Assembly: GCA_018241425.1 (NCBI GenBank)
Contig: JAFEDU010000001.1
Coordinates: 310,001 to 374,000, forward strand
DNA length: 64,000 nt
Reading direction: 5' to 3'
Source: Pseudomonadota bacterium
GTDB taxonomy: Bacteria > Pseudomonadota > Gammaproteobacteria > Steroidobacterales > Steroidobacteraceae
Both the position numbers and the translations under genes were made by a program. Shown here in pieces: positions 1 through 8,459 of the stretch (position 1 is its first letter; the number at the start of each line of letters is the position of its first letter). The notes beneath the pieces were generated by a model. It saw only the letters and a program-made list of their open reading frames with translations. It did no database searches and was not told the DNA's origin.

Positions 1-1988
1 CCGATGGCGGCCACTGCGACCCCTCCGGAACCACCCAGGCCTACGTCAAGGCGGCGCGCAAGCTCGGCGCCGAAGTCGAGCGCTTCACCCGGGTCACCGC
101 CCTGACGCAGCGCCGCGACGGCTCCTGGGACGTGACGACCGACAAGGGCACGGTACATGCGGAGCACGTCGTCAACTGCGCAGGGCTGTGGGCCCGCGAG
201 GTCGGGCACCTCGTGGGCATCGAGCTGCCGGTGCTCGCGATGGAGCACCACTACCTCATCACCGAGGACCTGCCGGAGCTGGTCGGCCGCAAGCGTGAGA
301 TCGTCAACACGACCGACTACCTGGGCGAGATCTACATGCGCCAGGAGCGCGGCGGCTGCCTCATCGGCACCTACGAACCCCACGGGATCGTCTGGTCCCC
401 GGTGTCCACCCCGCCGGACTTCTCGATGCAGCTGCTGCCGGAGGACTTCGAGCGCCTCGCCCCCTACTTCGAGGTGGGCTTCAAGCACTTTCCGGCCCTC
501 GGGCGTGTCGGGATCCGCAAGGCGGTCAACGGTCCGTTTACCTTCGCCCCCGACGGCAACCCGCTCGTCGGACCGGTCCGCGGCCTGCGCAACTACTGGG
601 TGGCCTGCGCCGTGATGGCGGGCTTCAGCCAGGGCGGCGGCATCGGCCTCGTGCTGTCACGCTGGATGGCGCAGAACGATCCGGGCCAGGACATCATTTC
701 CATGGACGTCGCCCGCTACGGGGCATTCGCCACCCCGAAGTACACCTCGATCAAGGTGCCCGAGAACTACGCGCGGCGCTTCCGGCTCGCCTATCCGAAC
801 GAGGAGCTGCCGGCGGCGCGGCCGGTGCGGCGCTCGCCCATCTATACGCAGCTTAAGAACGCCGGGGCGGTCATGGGCGCCAACTTCGGGCTCGAGCACG
901 CGCTGTGGTTCGCGCCTCCCGGGGTTGCCCCGCAGGAGACCCCGACCTACCGCCGCTCGGAGGCCTTTCCGGTGGTGCGCGAGGAATGCCAGGCGGTGCG
1001 TCGCGGCGTCGGCCTTTACGAAACCACCAACTACGGCAAGTACGAGGTGACCGGTGCGGGCGCGCGGCAGTGGCTCGACCGCGTGTTCGCCTGCCGGATC
1101 CCGCGGCCGGGTCGCCTCGGGCTCGCGCCGATGCTCAACGAGGCCGGGCGCATCGTCGGGGACCTCTCGATTGCGTGCCTGGCCGAGGACCACTACCTGA
1201 TCGTCGGCTCCGGGTTCGCCGAGGAATTCCACCTGCGCTGGTTCTGGCAGGCTGAGCCGCCACCTGAGGTGCAGGTGCGTTCGGCCGCCTCAACCCTGTG
1301 TGGATTCTCCGTCGCGGGCCCGAAGGCCCGCGAGCTGCTGCAGCCACTCACGCGCCTCGACATCTCCGCCGCAGCCTTCACGCTGTTCAGCGCACGGCGC
1401 ACCGCGATCGGTTTCACCCCCGCGGTCCTGACGCGGGCAGGGTTCACCGGGGAGCTCGGCTACGAGATCTGGACCACGCCGGACTACTTCGAGACGCTGT
1501 ACGACGACCTGCGCACCGCCGGGGAACCCCTCGGGCTGACCCTCTTCGGAGGACGCGCGCTTTCCTCGCTGCGCCTGGAGAAGGCCTACGGTTCCTTCAA
1601 CAAGGACTTCCGCCCCGACTACACCCCCGGGGAGACCGGCCTCGACCGGTTCATCGACTTCCAGAAGTCCGCGTTCACCGGGCGCGCGGCGGCGGTCGCC
1701 GAACGCGCGAGCGGCCCCAAGCGGCGGTTCGTCGTGATGGAGCTGCCGGTCACCGACACCGAGGTGATCGGCTACGAGTCGATCATGAAGAACGGGCAGG
1801 CGGTCGGCTACGTCACCTCGGGCGCCTACGGGCACTGTATCGGCCGCAGCCTCGCCGCAGGGTACGTGCCGGCCACGCTGGCGCGCGACGGCGAGCGGTT
1901 CGAAATCGACATCTTCGGGGAGCTGCGCACGGCGCTCGTCAGGCTCGAGCCCCTGTACGACCCCAAGGGCGAGCGGCTGCGCAGCTGA
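1..1988 (+). CDS. Dimethylglycine/sarcosine dehydrogenase-like FAD protein with C-terminal aminomethyltransferase domain (5' partial)
   Basis: The reading frame is open from base 3, so the N-terminus with the first FAD-binding loop lies outside the window; about 660 codons are visible. The first ~220 visible residues are the end of a DAO-type flavin oxidoreductase (NCAGLWAREVG, then a conserved GIRKAVNGPFTFAPDGNP stretch and NYWVACAVMAGFSQGGGIG). The rest is a GcvT-like folate-binding aminomethyltransferase domain (YGKYEVTGAGARQWL, FTGELGYEIWT) with its C-terminal barrel. In this family the flavin half oxidises N-methyl groups of dimethylglycine or sarcosine and the GcvT half passes the one-carbon unit to tetrahydrofolate. 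The exact substrate cannot be read from sequence. It would link functionally with the betaine-demethylase-type Rieske gene at 24.9 kb, although they are not adjacent. Confidence 0.85.
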   Translation, partial: DGGHCDPSGTTQAYVKAARKLGAEVERFTRVTALTQRRDGSWDVTTDKGTVHAEHVVNCAGLWAREVGHLVGIELPVLAMEHHYLITEDLPELVGRKREIVNTTDYLGEIYMRQERGGCLIGTYEPHGIVWSPVSTPPDFSMQLLPEDFERLAPYFEVGFKHFPALGRVGIRKAVNGPFTFAPDGNPLVGPVRGLRNYWVACAVMAGFSQGGGIGLVLSRWMAQNDPGQDIISMDVARYGAFATPKYTSIKVPENYARRFRLAYPNEELPAARPVRRSPIYTQLKNAGAVMGANFGLEHALWFAPPGVAPQETPTYRRSEAFPVVREECQAVRRGVGLYETTNYGKYEVTGAGARQWLDRVFACRIPRPGRLGLAPMLNEAGRIVGDLSIACLAEDHYLIVGSGFAEEFHLRWFWQAEPPPEVQVRSAASTLCGFSVAGPKARELLQPLTRLDISAAAFTLFSARRTAIGFTPAVLTRAGFTGELGYEIWTTPDYFETLYDDLRTAGEPLGLTLFGGRALSSLRLEKAYGSFNKDFRPDYTPGETGLDRFIDFQKSAFTGRAAAVAERASGPKRRFVVMELPVTDTEVIGYESIMKNGQAVGYVTSGAYGHCIGRSLAAGYVPATLARDGERFEIDIFGELRTALVRLEPLYDPKGERLRS

Positions 1989-2004
1989 GGGCGCACGATC
2001 GCCG

Positions 2005-2271
2005 TCAGCGCAGCTGGCTGTCCTTGCTGCCGCGGCGGTTGTAGCCGCTGAAGCTCTGGGCGTCGCGATCGTCGGCCTCCTGGCAGGCGATGCACAGTCG
2101 TACCCCCGGGACCGCGGTCCGGCGCGCCTCCGGGATCTCGGCTCCGCAGGTGGCGCAGTGCGTGAGCGAAGGCCCCTGCGGCATGCGGCTCTGCGCCCGC
2201 TTGATGCCGTCCTTGACGGTCGCGTCGATCTGCTCGTTGACGGCGTTGTCGCCCGCCCAGCCGGTAGCCAC
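2005..2271 (-). CDS. DksA/TraR-family C4 zinc-finger protein (YbiI-like)
   Basis: This 88-residue protein closely resembles E. coli YbiI over its whole length. It starts VATGWAGDNAVNEQID and ends GYNRRGSKDSQLR. A four-cysteine zinc finger is visible (CATCGAEIP...VRLCIACQ). I chose the GTG start at 2271 because AGGAG lies seven bases upstream and the family N-terminus begins there, although the frame stays open further upstream. Family members are small relatives of DksA, the RNA-polymerase secondary-channel factor, but the short YbiI type has no settled role. Its stop lies 16 bases from the stop of the convergent flavoprotein gene. Confidence 0.9.
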   Translation of the reverse strand: MATGWAGDNAVNEQIDATVKDGIKRAQSRMPQGPSLTHCATCGAEIPEARRTAVPGVRLCIACQEADDRDAQSFSGYNRRGSKDSQLR

Positions 2272-2388
2272 TGCGATACTCCTGTGTTGCCGCCGATACT
2301 GCGGTATCCGGCATACTGGAGGCAAATAACGCCGCCACAAGAGTCCGCGCGGCCCGCCAGCGCGGCACCGCACGCAAGCACCCCGCCC

Positions 2389-3324
2389 TTGAACCCGGAT
2401 ATCCCGACGCACCCGGTAAGCCTCGGCTGGCACGCTGTGCAGCTGGGCGGCGTGCTGGCGGCAGTCCTGTGCCTCGCGCTGTGCGCCCTGCCGCTGCGGC
2501 CCCGTGCCGCGTCGCGGGCCACGCTGGCACTGGCACGGCACAAGGTCCTCGGCTGGAGCGCACTGGCCGTCGCGGTGGCGCACGCGCTCCTCCTCCCGTT
2601 CACCGATGCGCAGGTCCTGGAGCACTACAAGCCATCGCTCCCATGGTACGAACTGGCCGGGTTCGCAGCGCTTGCGCTGCTGCTGGTGCTGACCGTGCCC
2701 GCAGCCGATGCGGTGCGGCGGCGGATCTGGCAGCGGCACCGGAACTTCCAGGCGCTGCACGTGATTTGTGCCTGTCTCCTGGTGCTGGCTCTCGCGGTGC
2801 ACGTCGGCGTGACCGCGCACTACACGCACGGCTTGCCGCGCACTGCCGTGGCCGTGGGCCTGTGTGCCGCTGCGCTCCTCGCGCTCCTGCGACCGCGCGG
2901 CACCAGCCGGGCCGCGCCTGCGCCGGCGGCCTCGGCCGCGCTGGTGTTCGGACGCCACTCGCGCCTCGTGCTGGTCGTGATCCTCGCCGGCGTGCTCGCG
3001 CTGGGTGCGCTGTTCGTGCCGCGTGCGGTGCTTGCCCTTCATGAGAGCGTGCTGCAGCGCACGACTGCGCTCGTGCTCGACTTCCCGCACGAGAAACACC
3101 GCGAGGTGGCGTGCGTCACGTGCCACCACAACTTCACCGACCGCACCGGGTCCGGATCGTGCATCGCCTGCCACCGCAGCGAGCGGCCGGACCTGCAGGC
3201 CGGCGCCGAGGCGCGCTTCCACGTGTTCTGCCTCGGATGTCATCGTGACCCGCCGCCACCGCTCAAGCACCAGGGTCCGGTGACCGGCTGCGGCTCCTGC
3301 CACTCCCCTCCCACGCAGTTCTAG
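2389..3324 (+). CDS. Membrane-anchored tetrahaem cytochrome c (ferric-reductase-like membrane part plus class III-type haem domain)
   Basis: The protein has about five hydrophobic segments in its first ~220 residues, with histidines inside helices (ARHKVLGWSALAVAVAHALLL is typical), as in ferric-reductase-like or cytochrome b-type modules. A short periplasmic tail follows with four haem-binding motifs: CVTCH, CIACH, CLGCH and CGSCH. The order suggests electron flow between the quinone pool and periplasmic acceptors or donors. The start is uncertain. I used TTG at 2389, just before LNPDIPTHPVSLGWH. The frame is open further upstream to about 2158, where it would overlap the promoter and coding region of the divergent zinc-finger gene. 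No named family was recognised for the full architecture. Confidence 0.75.
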   Translation: MNPDIPTHPVSLGWHAVQLGGVLAAVLCLALCALPLRPRAASRATLALARHKVLGWSALAVAVAHALLLPFTDAQVLEHYKPSLPWYELAGFAALALLLVLTVPAADAVRRRIWQRHRNFQALHVICACLLVLALAVHVGVTAHYTHGLPRTAVAVGLCAAALLALLRPRGTSRAAPAPAASAALVFGRHSRLVLVVILAGVLALGALFVPRAVLALHESVLQRTTALVLDFPHEKHREVACVTCHHNFTDRTGSGSCIACHRSERPDLQAGAEARFHVFCLGCHRDPPPPLKHQGPVTGCGSCHSPPTQF

Positions 3325-3402
3325 CCCCGCGCACCGCGGCACGAGGGTGGTATCCTGCGCGGCCTGCGGCCCTGTGCCCGCAAGTGTTGGAAAATGTAAG
3401 TC

Positions 3403-3993
3403 ATGCCCAGCCAGCTGAACCTCGCGTTGCTGATCCCGGGCGCCGTGCTTCTGCTCGCGGCGCTGTTCGCCGTCACCGTGATCGGCAGTGCCGCGCGCAG
3501 CCCCGCCGCACTGGCGATACGCGCCCTCGCAGGACTGGCCGGGGCAGCGCTCCTGTTCTTCGGCGCGCAGCCCTACTTCAGCACTCCCCGCCTCGCGCCC
3601 GCCCCGAGCCTCGCACCGGCGCCCGTGAGTGCACCGCCCACCACGAGCCTTCCCGGAGAGCCGGGCCGCGCGGCCACCGCCGCGCTCGAGGACTGTGCCC
3701 TGCCGAACGCGCCGCCGATCCCGGACGGCTCGAAGGCCAAGCGCGAGGAAATGGTCGCGGCGCGCGCGGCGTTCGTGGAGTACGACAAGGCGACCAATGC
3801 CTATGCGGCATGCGTCGATGCCGCGATCGACCGGGTCGGCAAGCAGTTCCCGGACGCGACCGACGTCGACAGGCAGACGCTGCGGGTGCTGGGCACCGGC
3901 GCACACAACACCGCGATCGACCAGGAGCAGGCCGTCGCCGACCGCATGAACGCGCAGGTCCGCGAGTTCAAGGCCAAGCACCCGGGCCAGTGA
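3403..3993 (+). CDS. Small membrane protein of unknown function
   Basis: A 196-residue protein that I do not recognise. Two N-terminal hydrophobic segments (roughly residues 5-30 and 35-55) are followed by a Pro/Ala-rich linker (residues ~60-85) and a charged, probably helical C-terminal domain. That domain has a conserved-looking pair of cysteines (EDCALPN... AACVDA) and a helical KREEMVAARAAFVEYDKATNAY stretch. It is probably inner-membrane anchored with a soluble helical domain. It lies 78 bases downstream of the cytochrome gene on the same strand and 44 bases before the next small exported protein, so the three may be cotranscribed. Confidence 0.7.
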   Translation: MPSQLNLALLIPGAVLLLAALFAVTVIGSAARSPAALAIRALAGLAGAALLFFGAQPYFSTPRLAPAPSLAPAPVSAPPTTSLPGEPGRAATAALEDCALPNAPPIPDGSKAKREEMVAARAAFVEYDKATNAYAACVDAAIDRVGKQFPDATDVDRQTLRVLGTGAHNTAIDQEQAVADRMNAQVREFKAKHPGQ

Positions 3994-4037
3994 ACCTGCG
4001 TACGACGCACCGCCAGAGCCGGAAGACCGCACGGGGC

Positions 4038-4421
4038 ATGCGGGCCCTTGTTCTAGCCCTCGGTGGCGCCTCGGCACTCGCCCTCGCCTCGCCACCATCC
4101 CCACCGGCCCTGAATACCATCACCGGCGCGGATCTCGCCCAGTTCTGCGGCGGCTCCGACCACGTGAGCCAGAACGTCTGCCGCGTGTACATCCTCGGGG
4201 TGACCCAGGGGGTGGTACTGGGCCAGGGAAACGCGGCGCCGGGACGAACGCGCGTGTGCGTGCCACCCGACATCGATGCGGAGAGACTCGAGGAAGCCGT
4301 CAAGGCGCGTCTTGCCGGGCTCATGCAGGCCGGCGATGCGGCCGCCCACGAGGACGCCTCCCGCCTCATCGCGCGCGCCCTTACGGGCCTCTACCCCTGT
4401 GGAGCGCCCCCCAGGCCCTAG
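4038..4421 (+). CDS. Rap1a/Tai-like immunity-domain protein, exported
   Basis: A 127-residue protein with an N-terminal signal peptide (MRALVLALGGASALALA). A cysteine-rich pattern follows that matches the Rap1a/Tai immunity fold: GADLAQFCGG, CRVYILGVTQG, RVCVPPDI and a final LTGLYPCG. Characterised members neutralise type VI secreted amidase effectors in the periplasm, but many chromosomal homologues are orphans, and no effector or T6SS gene is present here. I chose the ATG at 4038 because it begins the signal peptide; the open frame extends upstream without a good start. The stop overlaps by four bases with the stop of the convergent cardiolipin synthase gene. Confidence 0.7.
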   Translation: MRALVLALGGASALALASPPSPPALNTITGADLAQFCGGSDHVSQNVCRVYILGVTQGVVLGQGNAAPGRTRVCVPPDIDAERLEEAVKARLAGLMQAGDAAAHEDASRLIARALTGLYPCGAPPRP

Positions 4422-5821
4422 AGGTACGGCGACAGCAGCCACAGCGCGCTGTTGCGGACCCGCGCCGGGAGCGACAGTGCTTCGAGTTCCTGCAGCGTGT
4501 ACTCGCGCGATCCGGCGCGGGCACGCATCACGTAGTCCGCAAGCGCCCCGGCGCTCTGGCGGCAGTACACCTCCAGCGCGATCTCGAAATTCAGCCGCAG
4601 GCTGCGCGGGTCCAGGTTGGCGGAGCCGATCTGCGCATAGGCGCCATCGACCACCAGGAGCTTGGTGTGTGAGAACGGCGTCGGCTGCAGGAAGATGCGC
4701 ACCCCGCGCGCCAGGAGCGGTCCCCACCAGCGCCGCGATGCCCAGTCCACGTAGCTCAGGTTGCTGTGCTCGGGCAGCACCAGGCACACCTCCACCCCCC
4801 GCAGCGCCGCGGCCTGCAGCGCCGCGGTGAGCTCGGCCTGCGGGATGAAGTACGGCGTCATGATGAGGATCTGCGTGCGTGCCACAGAAAGGGCGCCCAG
4901 GATCACGTACAGGAGCTTGTCGTTGTCCTCGTCGGGACCCTCCGTGATCACCCGGCATACGGCCTGCCCGGCGGCAGCCGGGACGGGCAGGTTCGCGAGC
5001 TCCTCCTGCGCGGCGAAGCGCCAGTCGATGGCGAAGGCCCGCCCGAGCTGGGGAATCACCGGCCCGCGCACCTCGAAGTGCAGGTCGGCCATGCGTCGCT
5101 GGGCACCCTTGCCCACCTCGCGCCCGCCGATGTTCATGCCGCCGAGGAACGCGGTGGAGCCATCGACGATCAGCAGCTTGCGGTGATTGCGCAGGTTGAT
5201 CGCGATGCGCGGCGGGAACAGCCGCGGGGCGAGGAAGCGAGCCGCCCGGACACCACGCCGGCGCAGCTGCGGCACCACGTGCGGCCAGCTGTACCACTCG
5301 CCCACGCCGTCGACCAGCACCCGCACCTCGACCCCGCGCGCGGCCGCGGCCGCGAGCGCGCTCACAAACTGCTCGCCGACCGGGTCGGTCTCGAAGATAT
5401 AGGTGGCGAGCCACACACTGCGGCGCGCCTCGTTGATGGCACGCAGCATCGGCGGGAAGGCGTTCTCGCCGTTCTCCAGCGGCGCGATCGCATTCCCGGC
5501 GATGCGTGGCCACTGGGTCACCGCATCGCCGATGTGGGTCAGCTGCAGCGCGAAGTCGTCCGCGATCACCGGCAACGGCCCTGCGCGCGGCGGGGCGGTG
5601 GCGGGGCGCAGCTGGCGCGCCCGGGCCCGCACGCGGTTGATGCCGAACATCAGGTACAGGAGGGGACCGGCCAGCGGGAATACCCAGCAGGCGATGATCC
5701 AGCCCAAGGCACTGCGCGGGTCGGGCTTGCGCAGCAGCGCGTGCACCGTCGCGGCGGCGGCGAAGCCGGCATGCGCCAGCAATACCAGGGCCGTGCCCAG
5801 CACCGCATGGGAAGCGCTCAT
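4418..5821 (-). CDS. cls: Cardiolipin synthase (phospholipase D family)
   Basis: A 467-residue protein with two N-terminal membrane helices: the first ~25 residues, then a WIIACWVFPLAGPLLYLMFG segment. Two HKD catalytic motifs follow: HRKLLIVDGSTAFLGGMNIG in the first half and HTKLLVVDGAYAQIGSANLD near the C-terminus. This is the standard ClsA-type layout, joining two phosphatidylglycerol molecules into cardiolipin at the inner membrane. The ATG at 5821 (MSASHAVLG) was chosen because the first transmembrane helix begins directly after it. The frame stays open another 177 bases, but that part is Arg-rich and lacks family features. Confidence 0.92.
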   Translation of the reverse strand: MSASHAVLGTALVLLAHAGFAAAATVHALLRKPDPRSALGWIIACWVFPLAGPLLYLMFGINRVRARARQLRPATAPPRAGPLPVIADDFALQLTHIGDAVTQWPRIAGNAIAPLENGENAFPPMLRAINEARRSVWLATYIFETDPVGEQFVSALAAAAARGVEVRVLVDGVGEWYSWPHVVPQLRRRGVRAARFLAPRLFPPRIAINLRNHRKLLIVDGSTAFLGGMNIGGREVGKGAQRRMADLHFEVRGPVIPQLGRAFAIDWRFAAQEELANLPVPAAAGQAVCRVITEGPDEDNDKLLYVILGALSVARTQILIMTPYFIPQAELTAALQAAALRGVEVCLVLPEHSNLSYVDWASRRWWGPLLARGVRIFLQPTPFSHTKLLVVDGAYAQIGSANLDPRSLRLNFEIALEVYCRQSAGALADYVMRARAGSREYTLQELEALSLPARVRNSALWLLSPYL

Positions 5822-6009
5822 GAACGGGGAGCCCGGCAGGTGATGCGCGGCGCGTAATGCTTCATCGGCCGTGGGCTTTGCGTGAACCGTCGGGAGACCG
5901 GTCGGCACTATAGCGTGGGCGCGGCGCAGGCGCCCGCTGGCGCGCAGCCGGCCGCGCCACGCTAGAATGCGGCCGCCGGACCCACGGCTGCGACACAACC
6001 AACAAACCC

Positions 6010-6516
6010 GTGCAGATCCGCTCGCTCAACAGCGTCGATGCCGACGCCCTCTACGACCTGCGCCGTGAAGCCCTGCTCGACTCCCCGCTGGCCTTCAGCG
6101 CCTCCCCCGAAGACGACATCGCCGGCTCGACGGAGGCGGTGCGCTCGCAGCTGGAGAACCGCAGCGGCTCGCTGGTGTTCGGCGCCTTCGAGGGCGGCCT
6201 GCACGGCATGCTCGGCATCAACCGCGCGCGCCACATCAAGGCCGCGCGCAAGGCCTACCTGTGGGGTATGTACGTGCAGCCGGACTGGCGCGGCCAGGGC
6301 ATCGGGGCGGCGCTGCTGGCGACCGCGATCAGCCACGCCCGCACGCTCAGTGGCGTTCGTGCCGTGTACCTGTCGGTCTCCGAGGCCTCGCCGTCCGCCC
6401 GACGCCTCTACGAGCGCGCAGGGTTCCGGCTGTGGGCAACCGAACCGGACTCGCTCCAGGTCGGTGAGCAGCTCCTGAGCGAATACCACCTGATGCTGCG
6501 GCTGCCCCCGGCCTGA
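6010..6516 (+). CDS. GNAT-family N-acetyltransferase
   Basis: A 168-residue single-domain GNAT protein starting at GTG 6010. The acetyl-CoA-binding motif A is clear (GMYVQPDWRGQGIGAALL), followed by the VYLSVSEASPSARRLYERAGF segment common to ribosomal-protein or small-molecule acetyltransferases. The acceptor substrate cannot be deduced. The gene ends 14 bases before the next gene, a D-amino-acid oxidase-like flavoprotein, so the two are probably one transcript. Confidence 0.9.
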   Translation: MQIRSLNSVDADALYDLRREALLDSPLAFSASPEDDIAGSTEAVRSQLENRSGSLVFGAFEGGLHGMLGINRARHIKAARKAYLWGMYVQPDWRGQGIGAALLATAISHARTLSGVRAVYLSVSEASPSARRLYERAGFRLWATEPDSLQVGEQLLSEYHLMLRLPPA

Positions 6517-6530
6517 GCCGCGGACCGGCA

Positions 6531-7670
6531 ATGACGACGGGCATGAACTTCGATTTCATCATCGCAGGCGGCGGCATCGCGGGAGTGAGCCTCGCCGACG
6601 CCCTCGCTCCGCGCGCGCGCGTGTGCCTGCTCGAGAGCGAACCGCAGCTGGGCTACCACTCGACCGCGCGCTCGGCGGCGCTGTTCGCGCCGGCCTACGG
6701 CAGCCGGCTGTTTCGCTGCTTCTCGCGCGCGAGCACGGCGTTCCTGCACAAGCCCGACGACGAGTGCTTCCCGGCCACCGTGCTGAGCCCGCGCGGCGCG
6801 CTCCACATCGCGCGCGGTGACCAGCTGCAACGGCTTGATGCGGAGGTTGCCGATATCCGCGCCAGCGGCATCGGGATCGAGACCCTGAGTTTCGAGCAGG
6901 CGCGCGCCCTGGTGCCGGTGCTGCGCGAGACGTACGTGGCCGGCAGCGCGCTGGAGTCGGAGGTCCATGACATCGACGTCGACGGGCTCTTCCAGGGCTT
7001 CCTGCGGCGCGCACGAAGGTCAGGCGTGCACGTTCTCTCCGGCACCGGCGAGGAGGCGTTCGCGCGCCGCGACGGCCTGTGGCAGGTGTCGGCGTCCGCG
7101 CAGGCGGTCGCAGCCCCGGTGCTGATCGTCGCCGCCGGTGCGTGGTCTGACCAGCTCGGACAGCGACTCGGGGCCCGCCCGCTGGGCTTACAGGTGCTGC
7201 GCCGCTCCGCCGCGATCGTCGATGCACCGGCGGGCGTGGAGGTCGGCGCATGGCCGGCCGTGTTCGATGTCGAGGATGAGTTCTACTTCAAGCCCGACGC
7301 CGGGCGGCTCTTGATTTCGCCGGCGGACGAGGAGCCCGTCGCGCCCGGGGATGCGTACACGGACGAGATCAGCATCGCGACCGCGGTCGAGCGCATCCAG
7401 GCGGCCGCCGACCTCGAGGTCACCCGCGTGCGCCGCGAGTGGGCGGGACTGCGCACCTTTGCCGCCGACCGCAACCCCGTGATCGGTTATGACGGCGAGG
7501 TCGAAGGGTTGTTCTTCAGCGTGGCGCAGGGCGGATACGGGATCCAGACGGCCCCGGCCTACGCGCAGACCGCCGCGGCCCTGGCCCTGGGCGAACCGGT
7601 ACCCGAGCCGCTCCTGAGCGAAGGGGTCACCGCCGAGGTGTTGTCGCCGCAGCGCCTGCGGACGCGCTAG
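6531..7670 (+). CDS. FAD-dependent amino-acid dehydrogenase, D-arginine dehydrogenase (DauA)-like
   Basis: A 379-residue DAO-fold oxidoreductase with an N-terminal dinucleotide-binding motif (IIAGGGIAGVSLADAL). It shows the diagnostic GYHSTARSAALFAPAYG stretch, DIDVDGLFQGFLRRARRSG, RRSAAIVDAP, EFYFKPDAGRLLISPADEEP and a C-terminal GGYGIQTAPAYAQTAA. These match the layout of the Pseudomonas D-arginine dehydrogenase DauA closely, so oxidative deamination of D-amino acids to 2-oxo acids is likely. The preferred side chain is an inference. ATG at 6531 or 6543 could both serve as start. The stop overlaps the convergent stop of the next gene by three to four bases. Confidence 0.85.
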   Translation: MTTGMNFDFIIAGGGIAGVSLADALAPRARVCLLESEPQLGYHSTARSAALFAPAYGSRLFRCFSRASTAFLHKPDDECFPATVLSPRGALHIARGDQLQRLDAEVADIRASGIGIETLSFEQARALVPVLRETYVAGSALESEVHDIDVDGLFQGFLRRARRSGVHVLSGTGEEAFARRDGLWQVSASAQAVAAPVLIVAAGAWSDQLGQRLGARPLGLQVLRRSAAIVDAPAGVEVGAWPAVFDVEDEFYFKPDAGRLLISPADEEPVAPGDAYTDEISIATAVERIQAAADLEVTRVRREWAGLRTFAADRNPVIGYDGEVEGLFFSVAQGGYGIQTAPAYAQTAAALALGEPVPEPLLSEGVTAEVLSPQRLRTR

Positions 7671-8284
7671 CCGCCTTCGAGACCGGGCACGCCCCCGGCC
7701 GTGCGGCGCTCGAATACGCCGTACAGCACGTGCAGTTCCCCGAACCCGAGGCCAAGGACCGCCGTGCGGATCTGCTCGCTCCCGGGCAGGAGGAAGGCCG
7801 CCAGCGCCAGCGCGACGAAGCAGGCGCCGAGCACGGCGATCGCCCTCGAGGTCACCGTGCTCATGTAAATGAGCGCGCAGCCGTAAAGCAGCAGCCACGT
7901 CCCGGCGATCGCGTGGACGTTGCCGCTGTGGACCAGCACGACCGTCAGGACCGCGCCGGCGAGCAAGCACGGTGCCAGGGACCAGAACACCTTGCGCACC
8001 GGGCTGCCGAAGAGGGTGAAGGGGCGTTGCCCGGCCGCGCGCTGGGCCACGAAGAAGGCGCCGCTCAGCGCACCGGCCGCGGCCGCCATGATCCAGACCT
8101 CGAGCCAGTACGCATGCAGCAGCGTGCTGCCGCTCAGGGTCGCAGCCCCCAGCCCGACCACGCCTACCGCAAGCCCGGCAGCCCCGGGGACGCTGACGCT
8201 GGAGGCGGCATCCATCGAGGCGCGGATGTGACGCAGCGTTGCGAGCGCCTGCGATTCGAGGGTCACCGTTGCCGAGGGAGGCAT
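7667..8284 (-). CDS. Predicted multi-pass inner-membrane protein, unknown function
   Basis: A 205-residue protein with an amphipathic N-terminal ~35 residues (LESQALATLRHIRASMDAAS) and then five to six hydrophobic helices. A conserved-looking LFGSPVRKVFWSLAPCLLAGA loop sits in the middle, and the C-terminus reads GFGELHVLYGVFERR. This resembles small proteobacterial membrane proteins without assigned function; I do not recognise a catalytic motif. It is convergent with the amino-acid dehydrogenase and divergent from the reductase gene at 8460 across a 175-base spacer. Confidence 0.7.
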   Translation of the reverse strand: MPPSATVTLESQALATLRHIRASMDAASSVSVPGAAGLAVGVVGLGAATLSGSTLLHAYWLEVWIMAAAAGALSGAFFVAQRAAGQRPFTLFGSPVRKVFWSLAPCLLAGAVLTVVLVHSGNVHAIAGTWLLLYGCALIYMSTVTSRAIAVLGACFVALALAAFLLPGSEQIRTAVLGLGFGELHVLYGVFERRTAGGVPGLEGG

Positions 8285-8459
8285 GCAACGTAGCGTGCGA
8301 TGTCAGTGTTGCAGCGTCAAGACGCGCGCGAGTGCAGTGTCGCCGGCAGGCGCCACTATTTCGTCGCACGCGCAGATCCCTTGAACGCGAACGCCGGCTG
8401 CGCGCGGCCTGCTCTCGTGCATACTCGAATGAGAAGCATTTACGCCCCCGGGGACTCTC

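Noticed and set aside
2005..4104. A 699-codon minus-strand frame covering the cytochrome and small membrane genes
   Set aside because: Only its 3' end (2005-2271) is a real gene, the YbiI-like protein. The remainder is antisense to genes with haem motifs and membrane helices.
4038..4421. Type VI secretion effector-immunity pair
   Set aside because: Only an immunity-like domain is present; there is no amidase effector, VgrG, PAAR or Hcp gene nearby.
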